From contig JASANE010026831.1 in NCBI GenBank assembly GCA_030248225.1, positions 81,641 to 145,640 of the forward strand: 64,000 nucleotides of DNA, written 5' to 3'. The stretch's first letter is position 1. Every line of letters begins with the position of its first letter. The notes beneath the pieces are model-generated. The model did not search any database and was not told the origin of the DNA. It was given only the letters and a program-made list of their open reading frames with translations. Positions 53,090 to 64,000 of the stretch are shown here, in pieces. The stretch is from Trileptium ribeirensis. Its lineage: Eukaryota; Nematoda; Enoplea; Enoplida; Thoracostomopsidae. A program made the translations under genes and the position numbers.

Positions 53090-54120
53090 AAACAATAAGC
53101 AAATTGATCTTGAAGCTCTTCCGGGAAACACGACTATACTGCACGAGATCCAGAATAAGACTGCATGTAAACAACAAAACAACAATTAACTGTATATAGC
53201 TAATAATATTTTTGAGTGAGTTTTACGCAAATAAAGTAGGAAAATAGTTTTTATAAATTTAAAAATTTAGGATTTAAAAATTTGGGGCAACATATAAGTT
53301 ATTTAGCGAAAAAGATTAGAAAAATGGGATTTTTGCCCCGGGACCCCTTCGTTATTTTATTTTGTTTTCTTGGGGGTAGGGGTTGGCAGGGGGTTTTTCC
53401 TTACGTCGGCTATCGGTATTAAAAAGGGGACGGGATTCGTCACCGAAGGATTGTGTGGCTCGAGGTGTGGCCAGTAGAATGCCGGTGGGACGCTTGGTTG
53501 CACTTCGCCCACTAATTTCGGTGTTCTTGACAATCCCTATCTATTAGTTTAATCCTTAGGGTTATTTAAAGCTGAGAAGTATTGGCATAGTCCTTAACCT
53601 TAAGTTATCACAACTAATGTTTACAGGTATGATTGAGCGATATGGTTAGGGTTTATGTTATTTGTTACTTTATTAAAGCCCTTTTGGGTTGACACAGTGA
53701 CGCCGGATGGTAACCACTATGCGATTATCTGAGTACCTCAACCTAAGCCTTAGAATTACACTAGTATTGCCAGTTATGTTACACAGGCCGACGTCGGACG
53801 GTAGCCAACCACGTTATTAAAACTGTATAGTAGCGGTCAATTACTATGCCGTTGAAGTTTGCTCACTGCTTTGACTGCCTGGTCTCAGGATGGTTTGAAG
53901 ATAGGGATTTCTCGAGGTGGTTGTTCGAATTCTCACCCCTTACTCAACCGGTCCACTCAAGAATAGTGCGCCCCACACAATGACAACGGACGGTAGTCAC
54001 TGATGTGTTAGCACTCTAATTCTAATTTTATTCAAGACCCGCATACACTCTCGCCCTGGCTACCACTCAGTCGACACGAAGGGGCCGAAAGTTGTAACCT
54101 AATGCTAAACCTTGTATTGT
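53090..54120. repeat. GACGGCT module, unit 4
   Basis: Contains GGGATTTTTGCCCCGGGACC near 53328, GACGGGATTCGTCACCGAAG near 53430 and TGTGGCCAGTAGAATGCCGG. Decayed hairpin words (CCGGATGGTAACC, TCGGACGGTAGCC, ACGGACGGTAGTC) follow, and it ends with GTCGACACGAAGGGGCCGAA near 54070, as in unit 1. Confidence 0.7.
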
Positions 54121-54466
54121 ACTATTACCTAACGACCTTAGTAAGCGTTATTGCCACTGTTCACAATTTTCTAGGTAAAGTAATACGATTAAGTAAATAC
54201 TAGCTGGTTAAGGTTACCTAATTGTGTCGTTGCTCGCAGTTCTCCTATACATGTTGAGGCTGGTGCCTTTTTCACCACAAAATTTTTCTTTTTCTTTTCC
54301 ATAAAGGCCGTCCCCACGCCGCCCTGGTATTCCCTGTCACCCTTGGCGTGGTATATGAGCGTATGAATACGTAAAATGATACATATCTACTATATATATT
54401 ATATAAAAATTATAAGCTAGCTATGTGTTTAACAATAAATATATAAAATATAATAAAACCTATATA

Positions 54467-55195
54467 ATTATCAAAATTCACCCACACCCATAAATTTCTC
54501 AAAACCCAAATTTTACACCTAAAAGCTCCTAAAACCTATTTCTTTCTTTTCAATATCACTTTTCCCAACCCATATTCCATATTCATCCACCCTCTCCTTC
54601 TAAAACCAAAATTCTACCCAAAATCTATTTTTCTCCTTTTTCCTACTTTTTCAACCAAAATCCAAACCCCTCCCTCTCACCCAAACCTCCACCAATCTCC
54701 CTAAAATTTTTATATCTTTTTTACATCACCACCCCCATCCACATATTAAACCTCCTCCTTCCCCTTCTTCCTATTTCTTATAAATTCACCCTTTCCAAAA
54801 ATATCCTTTTCCTCCCATTTTTATCCATTTTTCAAACATCCCCCATTCCCTCGAAATTCAACCCCTGTCCCCCAAATTTTAATATCCATTTTCCCTTACC
54901 GCCCCTATCCATATATTTACTCCACTCCTTTCCCATCTCTCTATTTTTCATAAATTTCTATTTTTCAAAATTCCCATTTTTCTCCAACTTTTTACATATT
55001 TCAAACATCTTCCATTTTATCAAATCTTAACCCCCGCTCCTCAAATTCCCAATTTTAGCTCCCCTACCTACCCCCTTCACCATATTAAAATTTTATCATC
55101 CCCCTCTCTCTACTTTTGTCAAACCACACCCCAACTTTTCACCCCATTTCTCATTTTAAATTTTTCATTCAAAAATTCTTCCAAATTTTAATAAA
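54467..55195. repeat. G-depleted tract (+ strand)
   Basis: About 730 bp made almost wholly of A, C and T, with only a handful of G on this strand, in runs such as CCCATTTTTATCCATTTTTC. The edges are abrupt: G-containing sequence returns at ATTCGCGGC. A second such tract lies at 57420-57960. It is not coding. Confidence 0.85.
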
Positions 55196-56880
55196 TATAT
55201 AATATATATTATATTCGCGGCAAGCGCGTGTAACTTTAATCTGGTGTAGAGTATCTCTGTTTTCGCCAGTTGGGCGTATTTCATATTGATAAATGGTTAC
55301 TTACTTTTGGTATAGAATACTGAATTACTATGATAATGATTATGAGTGTGTTATTATTATTAGTGTTTTTTGGAGTTAATTACCTAGCTACTTTTAGGGA
55401 CTGTTTCATGACTTACGGTTATGTGGCGTTTAACGATGACGGTTTTTCTAATCTCGCGAGCAGTGGCGTGTAAAGATCGACTAATTTATTCTTATTGATA
55501 TTAGTTATGTTCTAGAGTAGATCGGTAACCTAGCTAGGAGTAGGGATAAGATATATGCAAACGTCGACGTGAGTTTCGCGGATGGTAAATGCTGAACGAT
55601 TTACCGATTTCAATGTGTTTGTTCAACGTGGTCGTATACTTATAAAGTTTGGTGGATGGACGTAATGGATTTAATAATGTTTCGTTTCCAGTTATGTGTG
55701 TCTATTTTTGCGTTCGTTATGATCATGATTTAATAAAACGGTAGCGCCGGTTGGCGACGTTATCGGTACAGGTCTGTATTCAGATTTAACTTTTATTGAA
55801 CTTCGACCGTGTGGTGTTTACTGTCTAGCACAAGTTGTTCTTTGGCAAGAGTTAAGCTGGTTTTCTCGAGTCGGATATAATTATCTATACACCACAGAAT
55901 ATGCTCAGCTGCATTCATATCAGCTTTTGGACAATTACTGTTAAGTGCTGCTCGTAGTTTTTGCCGCGAGTTAGGTCAAGTTTATGGAAATTACCTTTAC
56001 CGCAGATCTAGTAGATCGTGGATAACCGGACATTGGTTTTCGAAATATTTATGCGAAGGTTTATAACGGCTATTCGAACTACAGAGTCAAAAGGGAACGA
56101 ACTTGTAACTGAAGTAAGAGCGTGCTAATGTTACATAATTTGAACCTGCCGTACTTTATTATTTGTGTGGTGTGGTACTGTCGTGTATTGTCGAGGAAGT
56201 ACCAACGACGTGTTACGAATATCAATAACATGGAGTGCCTGAAAGTATTATCGCAATCAGAGACTCTCCCAGCGTAGATGAATAGTTATGGTTATATGTG
56301 GTTTAAAACAGTGTAGCCTTGGTATCTTTAGATTTAGTGTGCTGTGTTTTTGTGCGCAGGTGGTACTACGTGCTCGGCCCAGGCGTACGATCGGCACTTC
56401 GTCATATGGTAAATAAATTATTATTACCCACTGGCTATTGTTGGAGTCGATAAAATAGGGCGTAATACGATTTGATTGCCAATTCATTGAGCTGTTATTG
56501 ACGTTTTCCAAAATCGAAAGACGTTAGAATTTGTCTGTCATTCACCACTTCTCTGGTACGCCAGACCTCGAACTCGCGCTCCTAGCTACTAGTACATTAA
56601 TTGGTGGCCTAAACTGTATTCTTTGTGTGTTATAGTAGCGCTTGGGTTCGGAGCGTCGCGTAAGCACGAGTCTACACGCCATAGAAAAAGATTAAGCTCC
56701 GACAATACACTAGCTTCTTGTTCGCTCTATCCAGTAAAAGTCAAACCCTTGCTCTGCGTATTCTTTACGCCGATAATAAATACTGCTATGATACCAGCTA
56801 CCAGCAAGGAAATCCGAGTATAGGCGTTTCCTCATTTGGAATCACTAGTCCACTGGGCTAAAGGCCGAGTGTAAGCACCT
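55196..56880. other. Unassigned sequence between repeat blocks
   Basis: No gene recognised. The frames at 56257-56511 (-) and 56623-56823 (+) show no motif. The sequence is less AT-rich than the surroundings and contains a GCGCCGGTTGGCGAC palindromic word near 55745. Confidence 0.35.
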
Positions 56881-57375
56881 TTCCAGTAGGATATGATAGC
56901 AATGTAATCCGCATTCAATATAACTCACAACCGGTACAATGATACTGTCCCCTGGAACACACGAGATCACTACAAGTCATATAAAACCATTAAAAACTAA
57001 ACTACAATCAATAATATTAGCTAGGTAACTGCATTAAATACAACGAAACAACACAGCCACAACATTAATTGTGCACTACTTCCGGAAAACGCGGTTGCTC
57101 ACTTCGAGATCAGTACAAATAACTATCTAAGAAAGATTAAACTAAAACTTAGACTTAGCTAATAAGAAAAACAATTCAACTTTATGCCGATTAGGAAATA
57201 AAAAGGAATTAAATTTTGAGATTTTGAAGAAACCAAAATTTGAGGGATACATATAGTAAACTATTTTGTGAAAAAATTAGAAAAATTGGGATTTTTGCCC
57301 GGGAACCCCTTGGTAGCCTACTAAACCCCCGACACCCTTTGTATCCTACTAAACCCCCGACAAGAACAAGAACAA
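56880..57375. repeat. Partial fifth copy of the module start
   Basis: TTAGCTAGGTAACTG, TTCCGGAAAACGCG and GGGATTTTTGCCCGGGAACC with CCTTGGTAGCCTACTAAACC match the start of unit 4 (53030-53345). CCTACTAAACCCCCGACA is then repeated once. The GACGGCT part is missing. Confidence 0.65.
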
Positions 57376-57419
57376 CCTGCTTAGCTATCTCTTACTATCC
57401 CGGATAGCTAAAAAATTAA

Positions 57420-57960
57420 AGGTCAGCTATGATCTTCATTTTTCTTAAATATTTCCATCATTTTACTCTTACGGCTATATTCCTACAAACTTCCAAAACT
57501 ATAAATTAACTCCGCTTTTTTCAAAAACTATTCCTTTCTCAGTTTCTAACTTCTTCATCAATCACCCTTCTATTTCCACTCATTTCCGATACAACCATTC
57601 CTTTTTTTACTTTTTCAAAAAATTTCCATTTTTTATTCCTCAAAAAAATTACACCCTACTTAACCCTTCCCCACCGAAATTTTATTCCTAAGAACCTTTG
57701 CCCTTCCCAACATGTATTATTTTTTCTTCACCACAACCACCGCTTACCGTACTACCCTTCCTCTCCACAACACTTCTCCAAAATCTTTTACTTTTCTACT
57801 TTGCCCTGCCATTTCCCCTTTTTAAATACCAGTATACTCAAATTGAAAAACCTCCCCGTTTTCTTTCCATCCTCTCTTAAATTCCCCATTTTTCACAACC
57901 TCTTTCCTTTCTCTCTTCGTTAAAGCCACCTTATTTGCCTGCCCCGGTTCCCATCAAACT
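57420..57960. repeat. Second G-poor tract
   Basis: As at 54467-55195, the + strand is rich in C, T and A with few G (CCACCGCTTACCGTACTACC and similar). The 60-residue frame at 57698 is a by-product. Confidence 0.7.
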
Positions 57961-58109
57961 GAAATGCAAGAACAGCAGCAAATTCAGTAGTGTTTAACCT
58001 GGAAGAGGTCCGTGATGCCACAACTCTCGCACCAAAATGATGCAGGTTTCACAGAATAATGAGCAGTGCAAAAATTGGGCAATTTGTGTTTAGCAGCCGT
58101 TTGCAAGAA

Positions 58110-58520
58110 TCTAAAATCACTAATGGACGGTTATATATATATATTAGTTTCTTGAAGACGGCTGCTAGACATTTTCGTCTTTAATGACGGCTTGTTTGTT
58201 TTTAGATCTCTAACCGATAGCTGAAAACGATTTTAGTCTCATACAGATAGCCAATAAATACAGAAATCTCTAACGGCTAGGTGTTAGAGATTAAAATTTC
58301 TAGCAGCTAGCCATAACAGATTATTGTCTCTAATGGCTAGCTGTTACAAAGTTTTGTCACTTACAGCAAGTTATAAAATACAAAAGTCTCTAATATCTAT
58401 CGATTAGAATTTCGAATATTTAACGGTTGTGTTTAAGAGATTTTTGTATGTTACAGCTGGCTGTAAGAAACAAAAGTTTCTACAAGCTAGCCATTACAAA
58501 CAAAACTCTGTTACAGCAAG
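58110..58520. repeat. ~32-36-bp minisatellite with GCTAGC palindromic cores
   Basis: Variants of GTCTCTAATGGCTAGCTGTTACA run through the stretch, about a dozen imperfect units. Most contain an inverted repeat such as TAACGGCTAGGTGTTA or AGCAGCTAGCC. The copies are diverged. Confidence 0.7.
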
Positions 58521-58524
58521 CCCC

Positions 58525-58640
58525 TCATTGATATTGCTGCCCTCTACAGTTTGGTATTGGTGCCCCTTCGGCTTGATATTGTTCATCCCTCCAGTTTGAT
58601 ATTGGTGCCTCCGTCCAGTTTAATATTGGTGCCCCCTACA
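58525..58640. repeat. CAGTTTGATATTGGTGCC minisatellite
   Basis: Four to five imperfect copies of a 28-32-bp unit built on GTTTGATATTGGTGCCCCCT. Confidence 0.75.
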
Positions 58641-58960
58641 GTTTCTCGTTCTGAAATTTCCCATATCCTAAAGTTTCTCAAGTTTCCCGTATCCCAACAT
58701 TTCTCCGTTTCCCACACTTTTCCGTTTCACTTTCCCGAGGTTAATTTACCGTTTTCTAATAAATTCTGTTTCCGAAGTGTCCCACACTTTGTCGTTTCAC
58801 GGTTTCCCAGTTTGCAAATTCTCTGATATACCGAGTTTCCCAGGTTTTAACATATCTCAAAATTTTCCGATTGCCCAAGTTCCCCGTTTCCCAACGTTTT
58901 CTTGTTTTCATAATCTGCACCATTTGTAAGTTTCGCGTTTCGGAGTTACCTTTTCCAAAG
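58641..58960. repeat. Pyrimidine-rich TTTCCCGTTTCCCA repeat
   Basis: Loose iterations of TTTCCCGTATCCCAACATTT and similar words, resembling the tract at 8470-8790. Both strands give meaningless open frames. Confidence 0.65.
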
Positions 58961-59214
58961 TCCCCTTTATTGTCTGTCTCATAGCCCCAGTTTCTAGAGA
59001 ATACCACTAAATATAATAAACACGGTTGAACATGAATTATGAATATTAATAATTTTATGCCTGTCTATTTATATAAGACACGCATCAACATAAAATAAAT
59101 TTTCCTGCGGGAAACGGGAAGCTCCTAACGGTGACGTGGGACTGAAATATAACTAATGCACTAAATATGCTACTAAAGTAAACTTCGATTTACATAGGTG
59201 GCGGATTCAACTTC

Positions 59215-59345
59215 TCACGATAGAATCCCTAGGTGCCACACCCCACCCCCTGGTGCCGAACCTTCCACGCCCACCCCGAGGTACCGCAACTACCTACCCC
59301 CATCTCCCAAGGTGCAACAACCCTTCCCAGAGCCACCCCACTCAC
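59215..59345. repeat. C-rich short repeat
   Basis: AGGTGCCACACCCCACCCCC, GGTGCCGAACCTTCCACGCC, GAGGTACCGCAAC and AAGGTGCAACAACCC suggest about four ~28-bp units. Confidence 0.5.
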
Positions 59346-60400
59346 TCCCGAAAAAAAATTTACGTTAGAATAATTGTTAGGGTAATGATTAGTGTAAAGT
59401 GAGTGACCGTTGTGAAGCAACATTGGGGCAACGATTTTGGTTACTTCTCTGAACTATTCAGCGCCTAGACCAACTAATTCTCTCATCCGACTGATCTTGA
59501 GCACCTATTCAAGCCCAGGCGAGGTTATCCGTCCAAAATTTACATGTAGATTTGCCATTGGCTTACTTTTAAAATATATATCTGAATATTTCTTGGCATA
59601 TATTTCAAGTAAACTTATCGATCAACTGTTTTCAGTCATATATAGCCGGCATTTACAATATTAACATTAAACGACTTCCAAATTTCTAATTTCTACCAAT
59701 GTAGTCAAATTTGAAATGTTTACTCAAATGATTATATTTAAGAAGAATGTAATTTGCGAAAGATATCGAACCGAACTAATGACGGCGTTGATGTGTTCGA
59801 AACATAAATTTAAAATTACGGTGCCTGAAAATGATGTGGAATACGCACAATACCAAACTAACATGAAATTTCGAATTGACTAACTTCGCTAGTCGAGGCC
59901 TTTGTTTTCGATCTGTTGAGCAACATTTACTTGTTAACTGAGGGCCATTTCAGATATTGCTTGTATAAATACGTTGCGTGATTTTAAATCTTTAGAACTG
60001 GGTGTTACAAATGGGCAAGAGTTGCAGTATCCGATGCAGATGCACTTACAGGTTTCAAGACTTTAATTTGCACGAATATTCTGTTGCAATTTTATCAAGA
60101 GGCTGGATGCATGGAAACAAAATTCTACATACTTTCAAATAGTTATAAATAACCCACTCTGTGCATTGAATACACCATATGTAATAAATTGTAGCTAAGT
60201 GAGTCCTAATGGGTATAAAATTCTTCAACTTTCCAACGATGACCTTCTGTAATGGTAGCACTCAGAACATAGGACTTCACTTACTACACAAATAAAATAA
60301 GCACCTAACTTAATATTACTAAAATAAATAATAGTACTGCAATAATGTAATGAATTGTTTGAATTGACAAGGTGGATCTAAGGATCCAAATAATAAATCA
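59346..60400. other. Unassigned AT-rich sequence
   Basis: No gene or repeat recognised. The frames at 59437-59664 and 60055-60261 have no motif. Confidence 0.35.
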
Positions 60401-60479
60401 ATATTAATGCTCGAGCGACTTTTATGAACTACAAGGTGGATCCGCCGATTCGGCCTAAGCTTTGCCCAAAGCTTAGATC

Positions 60480-60830
60480 AACCTAGTCAATAAATTTTAT
60501 CGGAGCACCCCTGTGCTCTCAGTAGAAAATTCTGGAGCCCCCCGTCTGCACTCGATAACCCACAAAAACTGCGGAGCACCCCGTGCGCTCTCAAAATAAA
60601 ATTTTGGAGCAGCCCGTCTGCTCTCAATAACCAAAAAAACTGGTGAGCACCCCGTGCGCTCTCAATAACCCAAGAAAATATGTAGCACCCCGTGTGCTCT
60701 CAAAGACCCACTAGTAGATGGAGCACCCCTGTGCCCTCAATAGACTACTAAAATGTGAAGCACCCCTGTGCTCTCAGTAGTATTTTTTGGAGCAGCCCCT
60801 CTGTTCTCAATAAACCCCAAAATTTGTTAA
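60480..60830. repeat. GAGCAC-hairpin minisatellite, nine units
   Basis: Each unit holds TGGAGCACCCCTGTGCTCTC or a variant (GAGCACCCCGTGCGCTC, GAGCAGCCCGTCTGCTC), followed by a variable A-rich spacer of about 12-20 bp. Units are 32-40 bp. The core can fold into a short stem (GAGCA/TGCTC), and several changes keep the pairing. Confidence 0.85.
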
Positions 60831-60839
60831 TGTTGGAAT

Positions 60840-62100
60840 CAGCGCTATGTGTTAGCTTGTAATAACTACTGCCTAGCTAGAACAGTGTTAAATAACAAGG
60901 TGCCGTATGGCTTGTAAGCTAAGAAATAAATTAGTCAATAAACGACACTTACTCTGAGATATCCGATCGCGACTAACTCTGCGAACTAACTGCTGCAGCT
61001 AACTCTGCAGTCGATGGCAGCAACTGCCTCGCTAATCGGCGGAAATCTCAGCTTATATACACGAACTAGGCCTACATAGCAATCTATAATTCTTAGAATT
61101 TGCACGATGCTTATAACAGCTTTTAAATTTTTATTTTCAGGTTTATACCACGCAACAACAGTTCTGAGAATTCGATATTTATGTAACAGGCCCGTTCCGG
61201 CCCGTTACTTGTCTTTTACATGATTTCAATGTCCAAATGGCCTGAACGCGCCTTAAATCGAACCAGACACAGTTACTGGAACTAAGTTTTCATGTGTTGC
61301 AGGGTCCCATGGTCGTTGATAATTGCTTTGTTAATATTGCGATCTTGGTACATCCATTTTGTTATAAATGTGTTTCTGCCATTATTTTTATGCCCTTGCA
61401 TGTTTTATTATAATTGTGTGTCATGTCGGACGGGCTCACCTAGATACTCCGGAAGTCCGATTCGGGCAAAGGTTCGAATGTGGACAAGAATAGGAGAAAG
61501 CCTCTAACTGGCGCTCGGATAGAGATCTGAACGGAACTCGACTACGTATCCCCATCCCCTTGTTGAAACCTCAAAATTATGACCGTCCGGGAATAGCAGG
61601 CCTTTGACAATTTAAGCAGTCGGGAGATAATCAAAATCAAGACTATCAATTTTACCTGGTTCAAGCAAACTATAGCTTAATGGTCGCGAAAGAAAGCTGA
61701 AACAAATGGGTTACGGTAGTTTGCGATTATTCGGAAATAACGGACATCGGGCTCGTTCATCGGCCCGTAACCGTCCAAAGGTTCAGATTTCCCGAAAATG
61801 TCCCGAGTACTTTTCGGTAGAGAATTTTTTTGCTTTCGAACAAGCTCAAAACATCGCACCGGAGAAATTCATCTGTTTGATAGCATCTTGAACACCCCAA
61901 AATGGCTGACCAGCGCCCTAGCAACCGGTTTTTCTTATAACCGTCGGATCGCTGATTGAAAGTATGAGTGTTTTTAAGTAGTCTACCCATTTAGGCATAT
62001 GAGGAGGCCAGGCGGGTCTCGACCTGACCAGTCATCCCGCTGCTATATAACTTATTTCCCTGGTTTATAATGTACCACGAAAATTCAACATAAATTTCCG
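60840..62100. other. Unassigned sequence
   Basis: No gene supported. CTGCAG/AACTCTGCAG words repeat near 60985-61020. The 61-77-residue frames at 61700-61990 overlap on both strands and have no motif. Confidence 0.35.
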
Positions 62101-62119
62101 TCTGTTTGTACCAACTCCG

Positions 62120-63300
62120 TATTTGACCCTTGATCCTAAGGGGGCGCATGCAACTCATTCTGCTCGCCTACTTTCGGCGAGTACAACGATATCCGGCGGG
62201 TCTCCGCCGGACTCCTCGCAAGCTCGCTATAACACGTTAAAGTGCACCCAATTCGGCACACCGACTGAAAGTGGGTACAAACCAACCGAAAATTTATCCC
62301 TAACTCAAAAGTAGGCAAATCGCCCCTCATTGCATTCACCACGTCGAGACATCTCCAAAGATGCCAGGCGGATCTCCGTTAGTTGCCCCGTTAACTCGGG
62401 ACGGTCGACGAAAGCGCCCCACCACTATCGAAACTATCTCTATCTGTCGTGATTTTAGTTCCCCTCTAACCGCTGCCGTTAAGGCGAGTTCAAGGATGCC
62501 CGGAGGGCGTCGCTCCGCCCAACCATTAGCGCGGGAAAGCCCGCTGAAACCCTGTATGCTAATACATGTCGGAACCCAAAATTGGGTCCCGACCCGCCAC
62601 TGCGTCTACCCCCTCGTGTTTGGTATCGTTCGGCCCCGTTGTTCGTCCTGGGACCGAATTTCACCCCGGCCCCTCGAAAATCCCTTGGGAACCCCCTCCC
62701 GCCTCCCTTCACGTGCCCCTTCCTTTCCGCTTATTCTTTTCCTTTTTCTCTCCCCCCAGCCGACTTCTTTGGTCGGTTGTCGCTGTTGTCGTCGCTGTGG
62801 CTGTGTTGTGTTTGTCGTTGTTGCTCTGGTTGCTGCGTGGTTGTGTAGTCGTCGTTGTTGTTGTTGTTGTTGTTATTCTGCGTGTTTTCTGGGTGAACTT
62901 GAGCGACCTCTCTGCTCATCAGGTCGCCTATGTATCTATATGTAGTGTGTTTGTGTGTTCATGAGTATTGTATATATGTATGTATGTGTTTATGTAGTTA
63001 GAGATATATGTATATATGTATATATAGTATATAAGAACATGACAAAAAACAGGACATACAGGGGCAGGACATACAAAATTCTGTTAAATTTGTAAGTTTT
63101 ACGGACTGGACAAGGACGACTAGAAAAGACGGGGGACATGTTTAGGGCCCTCTCGTGGGCTCCGGGAGTTCCTGAATAGGACCCCCGATAGCTCAAAGGA
63201 TACATAGGAATGTGCTGCGCCCCCGACCGCAAAATAAGCTCATTCCCACTTTCGGCACCCCCCTTCGGGACGTCTAAAAACGTCCTGCCGGGATATTCGA
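62120..63300. repeat. GC-rich, hairpin-rich block
   Basis: Composition rises sharply in GC. Several perfect or near-perfect short inverted repeats occur: CCGGCGGGTCTCCGCCGG (about 62193), GCGGGAAAGCCCGC (about 62531), TCGGAACCC...GGGTCCCGA (about 62570) and GGGACGTC...GACGTCC-type near 63268. A (GTT)n run is at about 62855-62873, and TATG repeats lie near 62965-63030. Possibly the 5' part of a transposable element; no protein domain is recognised. Confidence 0.5.
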
Positions 63301-64000
63301 AAAGCTGTCAGTCATGAATGTTTGGCTTTATCTTACAAGCCAACATGTAAAGCCTGCAATGTTTGCACGTTTACTCAATGGATTTGGCAGTAAAATTTGG
63401 CCCCAGATAGACATTTTCAATAAGCTTAATTAGGTGATGGATGCAGCTAACTCGCGAAATAGCTGGAATCTGACCTTAAATCGACGAGTTAGCTGGTGGA
63501 ATTTGATGAATGAGGACAAGAAGACCAATCTGTCCTGAAATGAGGACAGGTTTCCAGCTTAATCCGAGATTTTGTATGGAGAAGAAGATTCAAAATTTCG
63601 AATTTGACGCGACCCAACCATTTTTGTAGAACAGTTGGGGGGATAACGGACGATTTAGGATTAGGTAAGAGATTTAAAGCATTTGAGTTATGATTTCTTG
63701 GATATGAAATTTTGATATAAATTTAAAAGTAAAGATGGACGAGGTTCAAGATCTCGTTGGAATTTGGGCTAAAAATTCACAGATGGTCGACCTCAGAGTA
63801 TTCGGAGGGTTCAAATTTGACGTCGGCGATTTCGATTGAAGCTGACTCTCTCTACAGGGGACCCAGGGTTTACGATAGCTGTCAAAAATAAAATTTTGGG
63901 AATTTTTCGATTGGGCGCCCGGGTTTGAACTCAAAAAGTGGGCGTTAAAATACCATCACCGATTGGATGGCGACAAAATCGCTATCCTTCAACATAGCCG
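63301..64000. other. Unassigned AT-rich end of the window
   Basis: No gene or clear repeat recognised. Confidence 0.35.

Noticed and set aside
60480..60830. CRISPR-like array
   Set aside because: Units have palindromic cores and spacers, but the spacers are short, A-rich and similar to each other, there are no cas genes, and the DNA is eukaryotic. It is a minisatellite.
62361..62945. 194-residue open frame in the GC-rich block
   Set aside because: It is low-complexity, Pro/Arg-rich and then Cys/Val-rich across the GTT repeat, with overlapping frames in other registers and no domain. It is a composition artefact.

Overview
The window is eukaryotic nuclear DNA. It is AT-rich, repeat-dense and sparse in genes. 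It carries a spliced glutamine synthetase gene, a Polinton/Maverick element and Ty3/gypsy LTR elements, a mix most typical of an animal genome. The species cannot be named from sequence alone.

Region by region. (1) 3.2-14.1 kb, + strand: six exons of a class II glutamine synthetase reaching the stop codon; the N-terminal exons are not visible. Its introns and upstream sequence hold a 79-bp minisatellite, two tRNA-like SINE candidates, a ~365-bp duplication, GC-rich blocks, a ~140-bp repeat and two fold-back MITEs. (2) 14.9-17.5 kb: a 34-bp satellite with a 204-bp higher-order repeat, interrupted by a MITE whose terminal fragment recurs in the array. 19.4-20.7 kb: an older ~145-175-bp satellite. 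(3) 23.6-34.0 kb: a decayed Polinton with all recognisable genes on the + strand: protein-primed DNA polymerase B, an unidentified gene, integrase with chromodomain, packaging ATPase, two small conserved ORFs, a NADAR-domain protein, a TBP-like protein, a small possible capsid-type protein, a very basic 52-aa protein, an F54H12.2-type capsid protein and a short coiled-coil protein. (4) 36.1-46.7 kb: two Ty3/gypsy copies head to head, making a large inverted repeat; both carry an unrecognised third ORF after pol. (5) 46.9-57.4 kb: four to five diverged copies of a ~1.7-2.1-kb module with GACGGCT hairpin clusters, plus two G-depleted tracts. (6) 58-64 kb: a series of unrelated minisatellites, a GAGCAC-hairpin repeat and a GC-rich hairpin-rich block.

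The most striking observation is inside the Polinton. Nearly every gene is preceded by the same motif, ACATGAAAAR, usually 36-42 nt before the start codon and followed by an AT-rich patch. The same element encodes a two-repeat TBP-like protein. Together these suggest the element once had its own promoter code and its own TBP-type factor. A NADAR protein, a family linked to ADP-ribose chemistry, lies just upstream of and overlapping the TBP-like gene. Most of the large genes carry frameshifts or stops, so this copy is dead, but the promoter pattern is still easy to read.
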